Assembly (NCBI GenBank): GCA_963790095.1
Contig: CAWBNO010000012.1
Coordinates: 190,375 to 254,374, forward strand
Direction: 5' to 3'
DNA length: 64,000 nucleotides
Source of the DNA: JAAXQD01 sp963790095
Lineage (GTDB): Bacteria; Desulfobacterota; Desulfobacteria; Desulfobacterales; UBA11574
Part shown: positions 45,447-54,885 of the stretch, in pieces
Numbering within the stretch: the first letter of the stretch is position 1
Layout of the letters: the number at the start of each line of letters is the position of its first letter
Notes under the pieces: model-generated
What the model was told of the DNA's origin: nothing
Seen by the model: the letters and a program-made list of their open reading frames with translations, nothing else
Databases searched by the model: none
Position numbers and translations under genes: made by a program

Positions 45447-45754
45447 ATGCCAGTCGGGAACGATTTTTTCCCGAAATCTCAGCTTCAACCCCACAATCAT
45501 TTGACTTATTTGAGCTTCTTAGAAAAAACTCATTCCAGGACCGGAAACCGCCTATGCCTTCCCCATTGGATGTGTTTGCAGACCGTCCCCATTGGGTGTG
45601 TTCAGGAGGGTTCTATTTTTGCAATGTGTCGGAAAATAAAAACAATTTCCAAAATTTATGGTTATCTTTTGGTTGCTTTTGTGATATGAAAAAAATTTTT
45701 TCCGGGGCATCCGGAACTCGACCCGAATACTTTTAAAACAGCAAAGGAGTACCA

Positions 45755-46981
45755 ATGACAGAGAATGGTGAATGTATCGTTTATTCGGCGGATGGGACCC
45801 TCGTTGTACCCGATTTTCCGGTGATTCCCTTTATCGAAGGTGACGGCATCGGACCCGATATCTGGTCGGCCACCCGGTATGTATTGGATGCGGCGGTTTC
45901 CAGCGCCTATGGCAATGAACGAAAGATTCAATGGTTGGAAATTTTGGCCGGTGAAAAGGCGTTCAAACAGACACAATCCTGGCTTCCGGAAGAAACACTG
46001 GAAAAGATCAGAACCTATCGTGTTGCCATCAAAGGCCCCCTGACCACACCTGTGGGAGAAGGAATCCGGAGTATTAATGTAAGCCTTCGCCAGGAGCTCG
46101 ACCTTTATGCCTGCGTTCGGCCGGTAAAATATATTACCGGGATCCCCAGCCCCATGGTGGAGCCTTCAAAGGTCGATATGGTCATTTTCAGAGAAAATAC
46201 CGAAGATGTCTACATGGGCCTTGAATGGGAAGAAGGCTCTGAAACCGCGAAAAAAATCATCGATCTGGTAAAACTCGAAGACGGAAGAGACATCCGTCCG
46301 GACTCCGGTATCGGGCTTAAACCCATCAGCCGATTCGGAACCCGCCGGCTGGTGCGAAGGGCCCTTGAATATGCCATAGAACATAATAAGTCCAGCGTTA
46401 CCCTGGTTCACAAAGGAAACATCATGAAGTTTACCGAAGGGGCTTTCAGAACCTGGGGGTACGAAGTCGTCGCAGAAGAATTCGGGGAACAGACCATTTC
46501 CGAAGCGGCGTTGTGGGAACAATTTAACGGAGAGGTCCCGGCAGACAAAATTGTGATCAAAGACCGGATCGCAGACGCCATGTTCCAGCAGATTCTTCTG
46601 CGTCCCGAAGAGTATGATGTACTGGCCATGCCGAATCTCAACGGTGATTACATGTCCGATGCCCTGGCTGCCATGGTGGGGGGACTGGGTATGGCCCCGG
46701 GGGCCAATATTGGCGACGGATATGCCCTGTTCGAGGCGACCCACGGCACAGCGCCAAAATATGCAGGACAAGACAAAGTAAATCCCGGGTCTCTGATCCT
46801 TTCCGGGGCCATGATGCTCGTCTTTCTTGGCTGGAAAGCGGCTGGGGACGCTGTGCGGGACGGGTTGTCAAAAGCAGTGGCACAAAAACGGGTGACCTAC
46901 GACCTGGCCCGGCAAATGGCCGGCGCCACGGAAGTCAAATGCTCGGAATTTGCAGCGGAAATTGTCCGTCATCTTCAGTAG
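45755..46981 (+). CDS. icd: Isocitrate dehydrogenase (NADP type)
   Basis: Oxidatively decarboxylates isocitrate to 2-oxoglutarate. The family motifs are IPFIEGDGIGPDIW, INVSLRQELDLYACVRPV with the phosphorylatable Ser loop, FRENTEDVYMGLEW and NLNGDYMSDALAAMVGGLGMAPGAN. At 408 residues it resembles the bacterial NADP enzyme. AAGGAG precedes the ATG. The 2-oxoglutarate made here could feed the KorDABC complex encoded 2 kb downstream. Confidence 0.95.
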   Translation: MTENGECIVYSADGTLVVPDFPVIPFIEGDGIGPDIWSATRYVLDAAVSSAYGNERKIQWLEILAGEKAFKQTQSWLPEETLEKIRTYRVAIKGPLTTPVGEGIRSINVSLRQELDLYACVRPVKYITGIPSPMVEPSKVDMVIFRENTEDVYMGLEWEEGSETAKKIIDLVKLEDGRDIRPDSGIGLKPISRFGTRRLVRRALEYAIEHNKSSVTLVHKGNIMKFTEGAFRTWGYEVVAEEFGEQTISEAALWEQFNGEVPADKIVIKDRIADAMFQQILLRPEEYDVLAMPNLNGDYMSDALAAMVGGLGMAPGANIGDGYALFEATHGTAPKYAGQDKVNPGSLILSGAMMLVFLGWKAAGDAVRDGLSKAVAQKRVTYDLARQMAGATEVKCSEFAAEIVRHLQ

Positions 46982-47128
46982 AAGATACCTCAAAATAATC
47001 TTTTGGCCCAATCTCGGCGTTGGAGCCTCGTTTTAAGTCCTCGACATACATGAGTATGCCTGCGGGTTAAAACTCGGCTCCGCCTTGATCTTGAACCAAA
47101 ATCTTTATTTTGAGATGGCTTCTATAAG
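46981..47128. mobile_element. MITE-like palindromic element, family 2, second copy
   Basis: The ends ACCTCAAAATAATCTTTTGG and TTTATTTTGAGATGGCTTC are inverted repeats, and the interior matches 33789-33960 in opposite orientation. It starts at the last base of the icd stop codon. Confidence 0.7.
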
Positions 47129-47268
47129 TTTCTTGTTCGCCTTCGCCTGAATACCCTTCAGCTTGTTGGAGTGAAACGTGAAATATAAAACGAATACATT
47201 TAGTACATAGAAATAATATTGCAAAACATATACACTTTTCACGATTTAACTTTTTTACGTTCAGAGCC

Positions 47269-48546
47269 ATGAACCAGACTCTTAACCTGAAATACGGGAA
47301 CGAAAAAATCCCTTTTGACCTTCCGGAACAGACAAAGGTTCTCCACCCCAATGAACCCGAAACACGGATAACGGCATCTCAGTTTGCATCCAGACTGTCC
47401 CATGAACTCCAACGGTTGAATCCTCACCTTGTCAACGTCGCAATTGTGGTGGGAGATAAAACCCGGCTGTGCGGTTACAGAAAATTCCTTCCGGTACTCC
47501 TTGGGACACTGGAGAACTTCGGTGCGGCACCGGAATCCATTACGGTGTTTATCGGTTACGGCACTCACCCGCGCCAGACGAAGGAAGCGTGTCTTTCCGC
47601 TTACGGTGATATTTACCGGAAATTCCGGTTTGTCCACCACGATTGCCTGGACACAACGGCATTCGTAAATCTTGGAAAAACTTCCCGGGGCACTTCAGTG
47701 CTCATTCGGCGTGATATCGTCGACGCCGGTTTTCTGATCACTTTTGGCGCAATCTCCCACCACTACTTTGCAGGTTACGGCGGCGGCCGAAAACTGATTT
47801 TCCCGGGCTTGGGCCATCAGGAATCGATTTATCACAACCACGGTCTGTTTTTAGATTTAGAGCGTCAAACCCTTTCCCTTGACTGCCGGTCGGGCATATT
47901 GGATGGCAATCCCCTGGCAGAGGATTTGGCGGAGTTCGAAACATTTCGCCCCGCCGATTTGGCCGTCCACGGCATTCTCGACCACAACGGTTACGTTCGG
48001 GATTTATTGCCCGGCGTTGGCGTCGATCATTTTCGCAGGGTCTGCGCCGAGTTTGGGAAAAATTACGAGACCACCGCCACCGACCAATTCGATGGGGTCA
48101 TTGCCTCTTGTGGCGGATACCCCAAAGATATCAACTTTATTCAAAGCCATAAAGCCATCGACAACGCCGCGAAATTTGTCCGCAACGGCGGTAGCCTGAT
48201 TGTCCTAGCAGAATGTCCAGACGGCGTGGGATCGAAGACCTTTTTACCCTGGTTCGAAATGGGCGGTTGGGAAAGGGCTTTCACCCGACTGGCGGCTCAT
48301 TACGAAGGCAACGGCGGTACCGCGCTTTCCATGATGTCCAAACTGAAGCGAATAAAGGTTTTTATGGTAACGGATCTGAGTCGTTCCCACTGTGATACCA
48401 TCGGAATTGAGAAAATATCCATGGATCAGGCAAAAATGACCGTGAAACAATCCCTTGGATCCATTGCCGCAATACCCAGTGCCGGCATGTTGGTGAAGGT
48501 TCCGTTATCGGCGGATTTGCAGCACCATCGGCTCTTGCAACATTAG
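47269..48546 (+). CDS. LarA-like nickel-pincer racemase/epimerase (DUF2088 family)
   Basis: The 425-residue protein matches the lactate racemase superfamily. GTHPRQTKEA and ISHHYFAGYGGGRKLIFPGL supply the His residues and the Lys/Arg that bind the nickel-pincer nucleotide in LarA, and GGSLIVLAECPDGVG lies in the C-terminal domain. The substrate may be lactate or another 2-hydroxy acid. No larB/C/E cofactor genes are adjacent. It lies between icd and the kor operon. Confidence 0.85.
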   Translation: MNQTLNLKYGNEKIPFDLPEQTKVLHPNEPETRITASQFASRLSHELQRLNPHLVNVAIVVGDKTRLCGYRKFLPVLLGTLENFGAAPESITVFIGYGTHPRQTKEACLSAYGDIYRKFRFVHHDCLDTTAFVNLGKTSRGTSVLIRRDIVDAGFLITFGAISHHYFAGYGGGRKLIFPGLGHQESIYHNHGLFLDLERQTLSLDCRSGILDGNPLAEDLAEFETFRPADLAVHGILDHNGYVRDLLPGVGVDHFRRVCAEFGKNYETTATDQFDGVIASCGGYPKDINFIQSHKAIDNAAKFVRNGGSLIVLAECPDGVGSKTFLPWFEMGGWERAFTRLAAHYEGNGGTALSMMSKLKRIKVFMVTDLSRSHCDTIGIEKISMDQAKMTVKQSLGSIAAIPSAGMLVKVPLSADLQHHRLLQH

Positions 48547-48671
48547 GGTGTATTTACTTGACATTCAGATTTTAAGCAAATAAGCAATTAAGAGTCGGTG
48601 AATCTGTTTTTCACTTTTTACAAAACCATTATGGTTAGTGTTTCAGCCAAAGGAAGTAAGAGGGAAATTTA

Positions 48672-48887
48672 ATGTCCAAGCCAAAGTTAAAAGCGCATGT
48701 GATAAATGTTGAATGGTGCAAGGGATGCGGCATCTGTGTCCACTTTTGCCCCAAGCATGTACTGGAACTTGACGAATCGGACAAGGTTTATGCAGCGCGA
48801 CGTACGGATTGTATCTGTTGTCATCTATGCGAACTGCGTTGTCCGGATCTTGCCATCGAAATAGAAACGGAACAGGATGGACAATGA
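48672..48887 (+). CDS. korD: 2-oxoacid:ferredoxin oxidoreductase, ferredoxin subunit
   Basis: A 71-residue 2[4Fe-4S] ferredoxin with CKGCGICVHFCP and CICCHLCELRCP clusters. It passes electrons from the KorAB catalytic core. Its stop overlaps the korA start (ATGA), so the genes are coupled. The order D-A-B-C is that of 2-oxoglutarate:ferredoxin oxidoreductases. Confidence 0.92.
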   Translation: MSKPKLKAHVINVEWCKGCGICVHFCPKHVLELDESDKVYAARRTDCICCHLCELRCPDLAIEIETEQDGQ

Positions 48888-50035
48888 AAACGGAAAACAT
48901 AAAGTTTATTCAGGGTAACGAGGCATGTGTAGAGGGGGCACTGTATGCAGGGCTCAATTTTTTCGCAGGATATCCCATAACGCCGTCAACGGAGATCGCG
49001 GAACATCTGTCCAGCCGTTTGCCCCAAAAAGGGGGCAAGTTTATCCAGATGGAAGACGAGATTGCGTCCATGGGCGCCATTATCGGAGCGTCCCTTACCG
49101 GGAGTAAAGTTATGACTGCCACCAGCGGACCCGGCTTTTCTTTGATGCAGGAGGCGTTGGGATATGCCATCATGACGGAGATTCCGTGTGTCATTGTCAA
49201 TGTTCAGCGGGGGGGTCCATCGACGGGGATTCCCACCCATGTGAGCCAGGGGGACGTAAATCAGGCCCGTTGGGGAACCCACGGTGACCATGCCATTGTT
49301 GCGCTTACGGCATCCAATCACCAGGATGTGTTTGAAACCACCGTGGAGGCGTTTAACATTTCAGAAACTTACAGAACTCCGGTGGTTCTGCTCTATGACG
49401 AGGTGGTGGGTCACATGCGGGAGCGGCTGCGGGTGCCGGAGGTGGGAGAACTCGCCCTGGTGGAAAGACTGAGGACATCCGTTAGCGAAGGGGTGGACTA
49501 TCATCCCTATCTGCCCAGGGAAGACGGGCGTCTTCCCATGTCTGACTTCGGGGGGGTGCATCGCTACAATGTCACCGGCCTGTTCCATGACATGTGGGGG
49601 TTTCCGTCGGATAATCCCAAGGTGGTTCATGGACTTCTCCGGCATTTGGTGGACAAGATTCAGAGCAATGTGAACCAGATCGCCCGTTTCAAAGAGTTTT
49701 ACCTGGAAGATGCAGAGTGTATTCTCATTTCTTACGGATCTTCAGCCCGATCAGCCCGGCATGTGGTGGAATACCTCAGGCCCAGGGGCGAAAGGATCGG
49801 TCTTTTGGAGCTTCAGACGCTATGGCCGTTTCCCCATGATATTGTTAATGAGAAATGTGCAAATGCAAAATATATGGTCGTAGTGGAGATGAACATGGGT
49901 CAGATCATGCAAGAGGTTCAAAAGTCTGTGAAAAATCCCGAGCGGGTGTTTTTGGCCAATCGAATTGACGGTGTTTTTATCGCACCTGACGATATCAGAG
50001 ATATCCTACGGATTATCCAGGGGAAGGGAGTGTAA
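48884..50035 (+). CDS. korA: 2-oxoacid:ferredoxin oxidoreductase alpha subunit
   Basis: The pyrimidine-binding and transketolase C-like domains of the enzyme. GYPITPSTEIAEHL, ATSGPGFSLMQEALG and VQRGGPSTGIPTHVSQGD are signature segments. The start at 48884 overlaps the korD stop. With korB it converts 2-oxoglutarate and CoA to succinyl-CoA, or the reverse, using ferredoxin. Pyruvate or another 2-oxoacid cannot be excluded from sequence alone. Confidence 0.93.
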   Translation: MKTENIKFIQGNEACVEGALYAGLNFFAGYPITPSTEIAEHLSSRLPQKGGKFIQMEDEIASMGAIIGASLTGSKVMTATSGPGFSLMQEALGYAIMTEIPCVIVNVQRGGPSTGIPTHVSQGDVNQARWGTHGDHAIVALTASNHQDVFETTVEAFNISETYRTPVVLLYDEVVGHMRERLRVPEVGELALVERLRTSVSEGVDYHPYLPREDGRLPMSDFGGVHRYNVTGLFHDMWGFPSDNPKVVHGLLRHLVDKIQSNVNQIARFKEFYLEDAECILISYGSSARSARHVVEYLRPRGERIGLLELQTLWPFPHDIVNEKCANAKYMVVVEMNMGQIMQEVQKSVKNPERVFLANRIDGVFIAPDDIRDILRIIQGKGV

Positions 50036-50038
50036 CGC

Positions 50039-50842
50039 ATGGCGATAAAAGATTATATCAGGGAAAGATTTTTTCCGCATATATGGTGTCCGGGGTGCGG
50101 GCATGGGACGGTGCTGAACAGTCTTTTAAGAACGGTATCACAACTGGGTATGAGCAGAAACGAGATTGTCATGGTATCGGGCATCGGATGTTCGTCCCGG
50201 ATTTCCGGGTATGTTGATTTTCACACACTCCACACCCTTCACGGCCGAGCGCTGGCCTTTGCCACCGGCGTAAAATTAAGTCGTCCTGAACTGAACCTGA
50301 TCGTTCCCATGGGAGACGGCGATGCACTGGCCATCGGCGGGAATCACTTTATCCATGCGGCCCGGAGAAATATCGATTTAACCGCAATCGTCATGAACAA
50401 TCGCATCTACGGCATGACCGGCGGGCAGTACTCCCCCCTGTCCGGCTACGGAACCATGGCCACCACGGCGCCGTACACAAACATAGATTATGCGTTTGAT
50501 ACGGTGCAACTGGCGACGGCCGCCGGCGCTTCTTTTGTTGCCCGCAGCACCACCTACCATGTTCAACAGCTGGCAAAGATCCTAAAGCAGGCGATTTTAC
50601 ACGAGGGGTTTTCAGTGGTGGAAGTATTGACCCAGTGTCCGACCTATTTTGGACGAAAGAATCGCCTGGGAAGCGCTGCCGACATGATGGAGAGTTACAA
50701 AGACAACACCACGCCCATTGGATCCACAGCCAAGGAAGAGAATCCGGATCTCATTGAAAGGGGTGTTTTTGTCCAAGAAGAGAGACCTGAATATTGTAGC
50801 GAATATGACAAAATCATCGAAAGGGCGATGAAAGGGAATTAA
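50039..50842 (+). CDS. korB: 2-oxoacid:ferredoxin oxidoreductase beta subunit
   Basis: The TPP-binding subunit. WCPGCGHGTVLNSL near the N-terminus and the TPP motif GDGDALAIGGNHFIHAARR through NNRIYGMTGGQYSP are clear. It follows korA by three bases. In 2-oxoglutarate enzymes the C-terminus is short, as here (267 residues). Confidence 0.94.
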   Translation: MAIKDYIRERFFPHIWCPGCGHGTVLNSLLRTVSQLGMSRNEIVMVSGIGCSSRISGYVDFHTLHTLHGRALAFATGVKLSRPELNLIVPMGDGDALAIGGNHFIHAARRNIDLTAIVMNNRIYGMTGGQYSPLSGYGTMATTAPYTNIDYAFDTVQLATAAGASFVARSTTYHVQQLAKILKQAILHEGFSVVEVLTQCPTYFGRKNRLGSAADMMESYKDNTTPIGSTAKEENPDLIERGVFVQEERPEYCSEYDKIIERAMKGN

Positions 50843-50844
50843 TT

Positions 50845-51390
50845 ATGGAAAGATGCAGGTTGGTATTTTCAGGTTCAGGCGGGCAGGGGATTATCACTGC
50901 AGCCGTGATACTTTCTGAAGCTGCCGTACTATACGAAAATATGAATGCTGTACAGTCCCAGGCCTATGGACCGGCAGCCAGGGGAGGGGCCACCCGCTCT
51001 GACGTCATCATCTCCGAGTCGGATATCAATTTTCCCAAGGTGATCCAGCCCAATGTGCTGATCTGTCTCACCCAGGAAGCATACAATGCATTTTGTAACA
51101 TCATTCGCCCCGGAGGGTTGTTGATCACCGACCCGCGGTTTGTGAAAACCGAGAAAAAAGTCGATGCCCAGCAGAAGGAACTGTCCATGTATGTTGCCGT
51201 CATGGAAAAAATCGGGAAACCGATTGTGTTTAATATCTGCATGCTGGGTGCGGTCATCGGTCTGACGGATCTCGTGGGGCCCGGATCCATCATGAAGGTG
51301 CTGGAAAGTCGCATTCCTTCGGGTTTTCTGGAGATGAACAGAAAAGCTCTGGAGTTGGGGATGAAGCTGACAGGGGCACTAAAAAGCTGA
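50845..51390 (+). CDS. korC: 2-oxoacid:ferredoxin oxidoreductase gamma subunit
   Basis: The 181-residue gamma domain opens with FSGSGGQGIITAAVILSEAA and contains SQAYGPAARGGATRSDVIIS, the usual CoA-contact segment. It ends the korDABC operon. Together with icd it covers two TCA steps. Confidence 0.93.
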   Translation: MERCRLVFSGSGGQGIITAAVILSEAAVLYENMNAVQSQAYGPAARGGATRSDVIISESDINFPKVIQPNVLICLTQEAYNAFCNIIRPGGLLITDPRFVKTEKKVDAQQKELSMYVAVMEKIGKPIVFNICMLGAVIGLTDLVGPGSIMKVLESRIPSGFLEMNRKALELGMKLTGALKS

Positions 51391-51573
51391 TACAAATGCA
51401 GGACGGTTCCATGGCAGTGCGTCCCCTGAACATAGACCCGATTCAATACCATGACTGCGAAGCACTACGCAGGACAAAACATTCCCTGCAGGTCGTCTGC
51501 CCACAGCGGAAATTTCCGCTTTAAGGGCGAGGCTCTGGAGGGAGTCTCAATAGATCCTTGATGATTTAGGTCC

Positions 51574-52764
51574 ATGCCTCAAAATCCCCTTGATTTTAAG
51601 ATCGATGCGCAGCCTGCCGGGTTGTACATCCACATCCCTTTTTGCCTTAGAAAATGCCCCTACTGTGATTTTTATTCCATCACCGATGCATCGTTTCATC
51701 GTGCCTTTCTGGATGCCCTGTCCACCGAGATGCGCTTGAATCGCGGTGTCGACTTGGTGTTCGACACCCTCTATATCGGCGGCGGCACCCCATCGGTATT
51801 CGATGAAAAATCCATCCACCAAATGGTTGAAACCGCCCGCCGATCGTTCAAAATCCTTCCGGGTGCCGAAACTACGCTGGAAGTTAATCCCGGAACCGTT
51901 AGCCTGGAAAAACTGAAGGGATATCGGCGGGCCGGGGTGAACCGAATCAACATCGGGGTTCAGTCTTTTAATTCCACCAATCTCTCGTTCCTCGGCCGGA
52001 TTCATTCAAACCAGGATGCCGACCTCGCCATACGGTGGGCCCGATCCGCCGGATTCAACAATATCGGGCTCGATTTGATTTACGGAATTCCGGATCAGAC
52101 CCCGGCGTTATGGCTTAAGGATCTTAAGGCGGCAATTGAGTTCGAGCCCCAACACCTTTCCTGCTACATCCTCTCCTTTGAACCGGGAACCCCCATGGAC
52201 AGGGACCGAAAAAAAGGGCGCTTTGAACCCATGTCCGAAGATCGGATCTGCGATCTGTTCGAGACCACCGTAAAATTTTTAAGGGACCATAGCTATGTTC
52301 AGTACGAGATATCCAACTTTGCCCGTGAAAGCATCGGCGAATCGGATCTCTGGATTGCCGGGGACAACCGGTCACGGCACAACACGAAATACTGGACATT
52401 TGCACCGTATCTCGGGCTTGGGCCTTCAGCCCATTCCTTCATTGAACCGGAACGTTTTTGGAACCATGCCGATGTGGGAAAATATATCCAGGGTCTGGCC
52501 CAGGGGAAGCTTCCCCTGGCGGAAAAAGAATCCCTCACCCTGGACCAGCTCATGACAGAGGCGGTTTATCTGGGGCTGAGACAGACACGGGGAATTTCAG
52601 TGGATGCTTTTTACGAAAAGTTCGGTGTGAACTTTCCAGGGACCTTCGGCGAGATCATTGCCGATCTCGAAGAGAAAGGGCTTATGGAATGCTCTCACGG
52701 TCGATGCGCGCTGACATCCAAAGGGATGCTGGTTTTGGACAGTATTGCAGCCCTGTTTATCTAA
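51574..52764 (+). CDS. hemW: HemW-like radical SAM coproporphyrinogen dehydrogenase homologue
   Basis: Opens with AGLYIHIPFCLRKCPYCDFYS, carrying the C-x3-C-x2-C Fe-S motif with the extra Cys/Tyr pattern of HemN/HemW. Further conserved segments are YIGGGTPSVF, ETTLEVNPGT, NRINIGVQSFN and NTKYWTFAPYLGLGPSAHSF, and the protein ends in a HemN C-terminal domain. HemW is a haem-binding chaperone rather than an oxidase. The ATG lies 183 bases after korC. Confidence 0.9.
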   Translation: MPQNPLDFKIDAQPAGLYIHIPFCLRKCPYCDFYSITDASFHRAFLDALSTEMRLNRGVDLVFDTLYIGGGTPSVFDEKSIHQMVETARRSFKILPGAETTLEVNPGTVSLEKLKGYRRAGVNRINIGVQSFNSTNLSFLGRIHSNQDADLAIRWARSAGFNNIGLDLIYGIPDQTPALWLKDLKAAIEFEPQHLSCYILSFEPGTPMDRDRKKGRFEPMSEDRICDLFETTVKFLRDHSYVQYEISNFARESIGESDLWIAGDNRSRHNTKYWTFAPYLGLGPSAHSFIEPERFWNHADVGKYIQGLAQGKLPLAEKESLTLDQLMTEAVYLGLRQTRGISVDAFYEKFGVNFPGTFGEIIADLEEKGLMECSHGRCALTSKGMLVLDSIAALFI

Positions 52765-52793
52765 TGCCCCAAAGAAAACGGTTTTTTTCGTCT

Positions 52794-54437
52794 TTATGTC
52801 GAAAGGGTTTTGATCAACACATTGATATAAAACCGGGCATGGCTCATGGGTGCCGCCAGGTTGGCGCGGTGGTTTGCCAGAACGCCGCTGAGACTGCTGT
52901 TGGTGATCATCCATGGATGGATTTCTGCAGCATGATGGCACGATACGATGGCATGATGAAGCACCTCGGCCCCACGGCGGGATTCCACGGTAATCAGGAA
53001 ATCTTCATGAATAGCCTCAAGAATCGTGCCCATGGCGCTTGCAACGCCCTGGGCATAGTAGAAATAGTTGTCCGCAAGAAAAAAACTGACCGGACTTCCG
53101 TCGTCCTCTTCGGCTTTGACCAGATTTTCTTCACAGCTTCCCAGCAGATCTTCGTAAGCCATCAACAACGGAATCAAGTTGTCGGGTCTGGTGTAAAAGT
53201 TGCCTTCTCCTCGTTCGAGTTTTTCTTTGTAAGTTCTGAGTTCTTCAAGGCCGGCCTTGTATTTTGATTCCGGAGACGGAAACCAGTATCTGTTTGATTT
53301 AACCATGAACCAGTTCATGGCGTTCTCGAGATTAGGGTCAAATGCCGCAGTGCTGCCGGTACGGGAGATCCGTTCGGTCAGGGAGACAACGGTACGCCGG
53401 GTGACTTCCAAAACCCCCAGCTGAAAACTGTTAACATTATCCGTAAAATCGAGGATATCATTGGGACGCCATCCCCAGAACCTTTCATCCAGTTCGTACT
53501 CAAGCGGTTTGATGATTGCCTCCACAAACGCCACTCCTTTGGCCTTGGGCTCCGATTCCGCAACTTGGTCCGCTCCATGTGTGGGGGCTGCATGTTTGGC
53601 GGCTGTCGGTGACCCGTGTGTGGGGGCTGCATGTTTGTTGGCTTCCGATTTCCCATGTGTGTGGGCTGCATGTTCGGCGGCTGCCGGTGCCCCGTGAAGG
53701 GGGGGAGATGGATGTTCGGCTTTTTTCTCTGTTGCCGTGTGGGTTGGTCCCGGAGCGTGTGCAACGCTTTCAGCAGGCGCTTTTTGAGCCAGATGAATGA
53801 CCTGATCTGCTTTGACCACCCCCACAAGTTTTTGGGTTCTATCGATAACCGGAACCACCTTTAGATTGTGTTCGGTCATCTGGTCTTTCACCGCCTCGGT
53901 GTCCGTGCCGGTGTTCACCGTCATGATATCGGTGGTCATGAAATTTTCCAAAGCACTGTCGGAGGCAGCGAACATCAATTGTTTCAATGAAACCATCCCC
54001 AGCAGGTTCTCTTGCCCGTCCACCACGAACAGATAAAACGGCCGGGTTATATCCGGGTGTTCTTTTTTGAGATATGCAATGGCTTCCCCGGCGGTTAAAT
54101 CTTTGTCCAGGGCAATAAAGTCAGCCGACATGATGTTCCCGGCCGTTTTTTCGACGGGATGGCTGCCGCTTTCAATGGCTTGGTGGGCGGCTATTTTCTT
54201 CTGTTTGTGAGCGGCTTCAGTTTGGTCCGTGGTTGTGGATGTAACATGTTCTACTGGGACCTCGGACTTATGGGCGATCTGGACTTCGGCAGGTTTATCG
54301 AAAAACCCGAGGACGGCGCTGACGACCCATAGGGCCACCACCGCCAGAAGGGTGACAACGATGATCCGCTTTGTGGCAAATCGCTTGAATTCGGTATTTT
54401 GAACCGGGCCATTCTCACTGTTGTTTGAATTTTCCAT
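52794..54437 (-). CDS. CBS-pair and DUF2333 membrane protein with His-rich linker
   Basis: A transmembrane helix (about 25-45) follows a short cytoplasmic N-terminus. A CBS pair lies at about 95-225 (MSADFIALDKDLTAGEAIAYL, FMTTDIMTVNTGTDTEAV). Next comes a linker of repeated AAPTHG and AAHTHG units (about 240-295). The C-terminal 240 residues match DUF2333 (GWRPNDILDFTDNVNSFQLG, AFDPNLENAMNWFMVKS). CBS domains usually sense adenosyl nucleotides. The His-rich linker could bind nickel, zinc or copper. The fusion is unusual; function unknown. Confidence 0.82.
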   Translation of the reverse strand: MENSNNSENGPVQNTEFKRFATKRIIVVTLLAVVALWVVSAVLGFFDKPAEVQIAHKSEVPVEHVTSTTTDQTEAAHKQKKIAAHQAIESGSHPVEKTAGNIMSADFIALDKDLTAGEAIAYLKKEHPDITRPFYLFVVDGQENLLGMVSLKQLMFAASDSALENFMTTDIMTVNTGTDTEAVKDQMTEHNLKVVPVIDRTQKLVGVVKADQVIHLAQKAPAESVAHAPGPTHTATEKKAEHPSPPLHGAPAAAEHAAHTHGKSEANKHAAPTHGSPTAAKHAAPTHGADQVAESEPKAKGVAFVEAIIKPLEYELDERFWGWRPNDILDFTDNVNSFQLGVLEVTRRTVVSLTERISRTGSTAAFDPNLENAMNWFMVKSNRYWFPSPESKYKAGLEELRTYKEKLERGEGNFYTRPDNLIPLLMAYEDLLGSCEENLVKAEEDDGSPVSFFLADNYFYYAQGVASAMGTILEAIHEDFLITVESRRGAEVLHHAIVSCHHAAEIHPWMITNSSLSGVLANHRANLAAPMSHARFYINVLIKTLST

Positions 54438-54885
54438 AATGTCTCCGTAATAAAGTAATTGCCTAAACTCTGTTCCAAATTAAGGCGATTTGGCTGAATT
54501 GGATAATCTCATGGTTTATTTGGTTGTTAAAAACCTGGTCATCTCCTGTGATGCGGGATCTTCGAAAGGCCATGCCTGCAAAAGCAGTATGCTTGAAATT
54601 GACTAAAGTTTGAAGTGAACAAAAGTGAGCTAAAGCTGATGTTTGTGCCCTTGACACTATCGGTTTAATTAAAAAAATGTTTTGCGCTGAAAGCGCTTTT
54701 CTCAACTTCCCCGTTTAATACGGGATAAATAGGCAATTTAGGCATTTTAGCTCACTTTAGGCACAAAAGCTCCCCTTCCACAGGTAACCCAAAACCGGGC
54801 CTCTGGACCTATATATTTTAATTTATGGGTATGACCAATAAAATTCAAGTGAAAAATATTTTGAACCGGTTCAGCGGGTTATTTT
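54438..54885. repeat. Intergenic region with CTTTAGGCA-type repeats
   Basis: 54738-54764 (TTTAGGCATTTTAGCTCACT and TTAGGCA) matches 57283-57309 in all but two bases, and an inverted variant lies near 54600-54640. The direct copies flank the selB gene and the small membrane gene beside it. No gene is seen. Confidence 0.5.

Noticed and set aside
45555..45610. CCCCATTGG(A/G)TGTGTT direct repeats as an operator
   Set aside because: Only two copies 36 bases apart, inside a gene-free gap far from any clear promoter; insufficient support.
53461..53864. Rightward Cys/Trp/Val-rich frames opposite the CBS-DUF2333 gene
   Set aside because: They are shadows of the His/Ala/Thr-rich repeat linker on the other strand.
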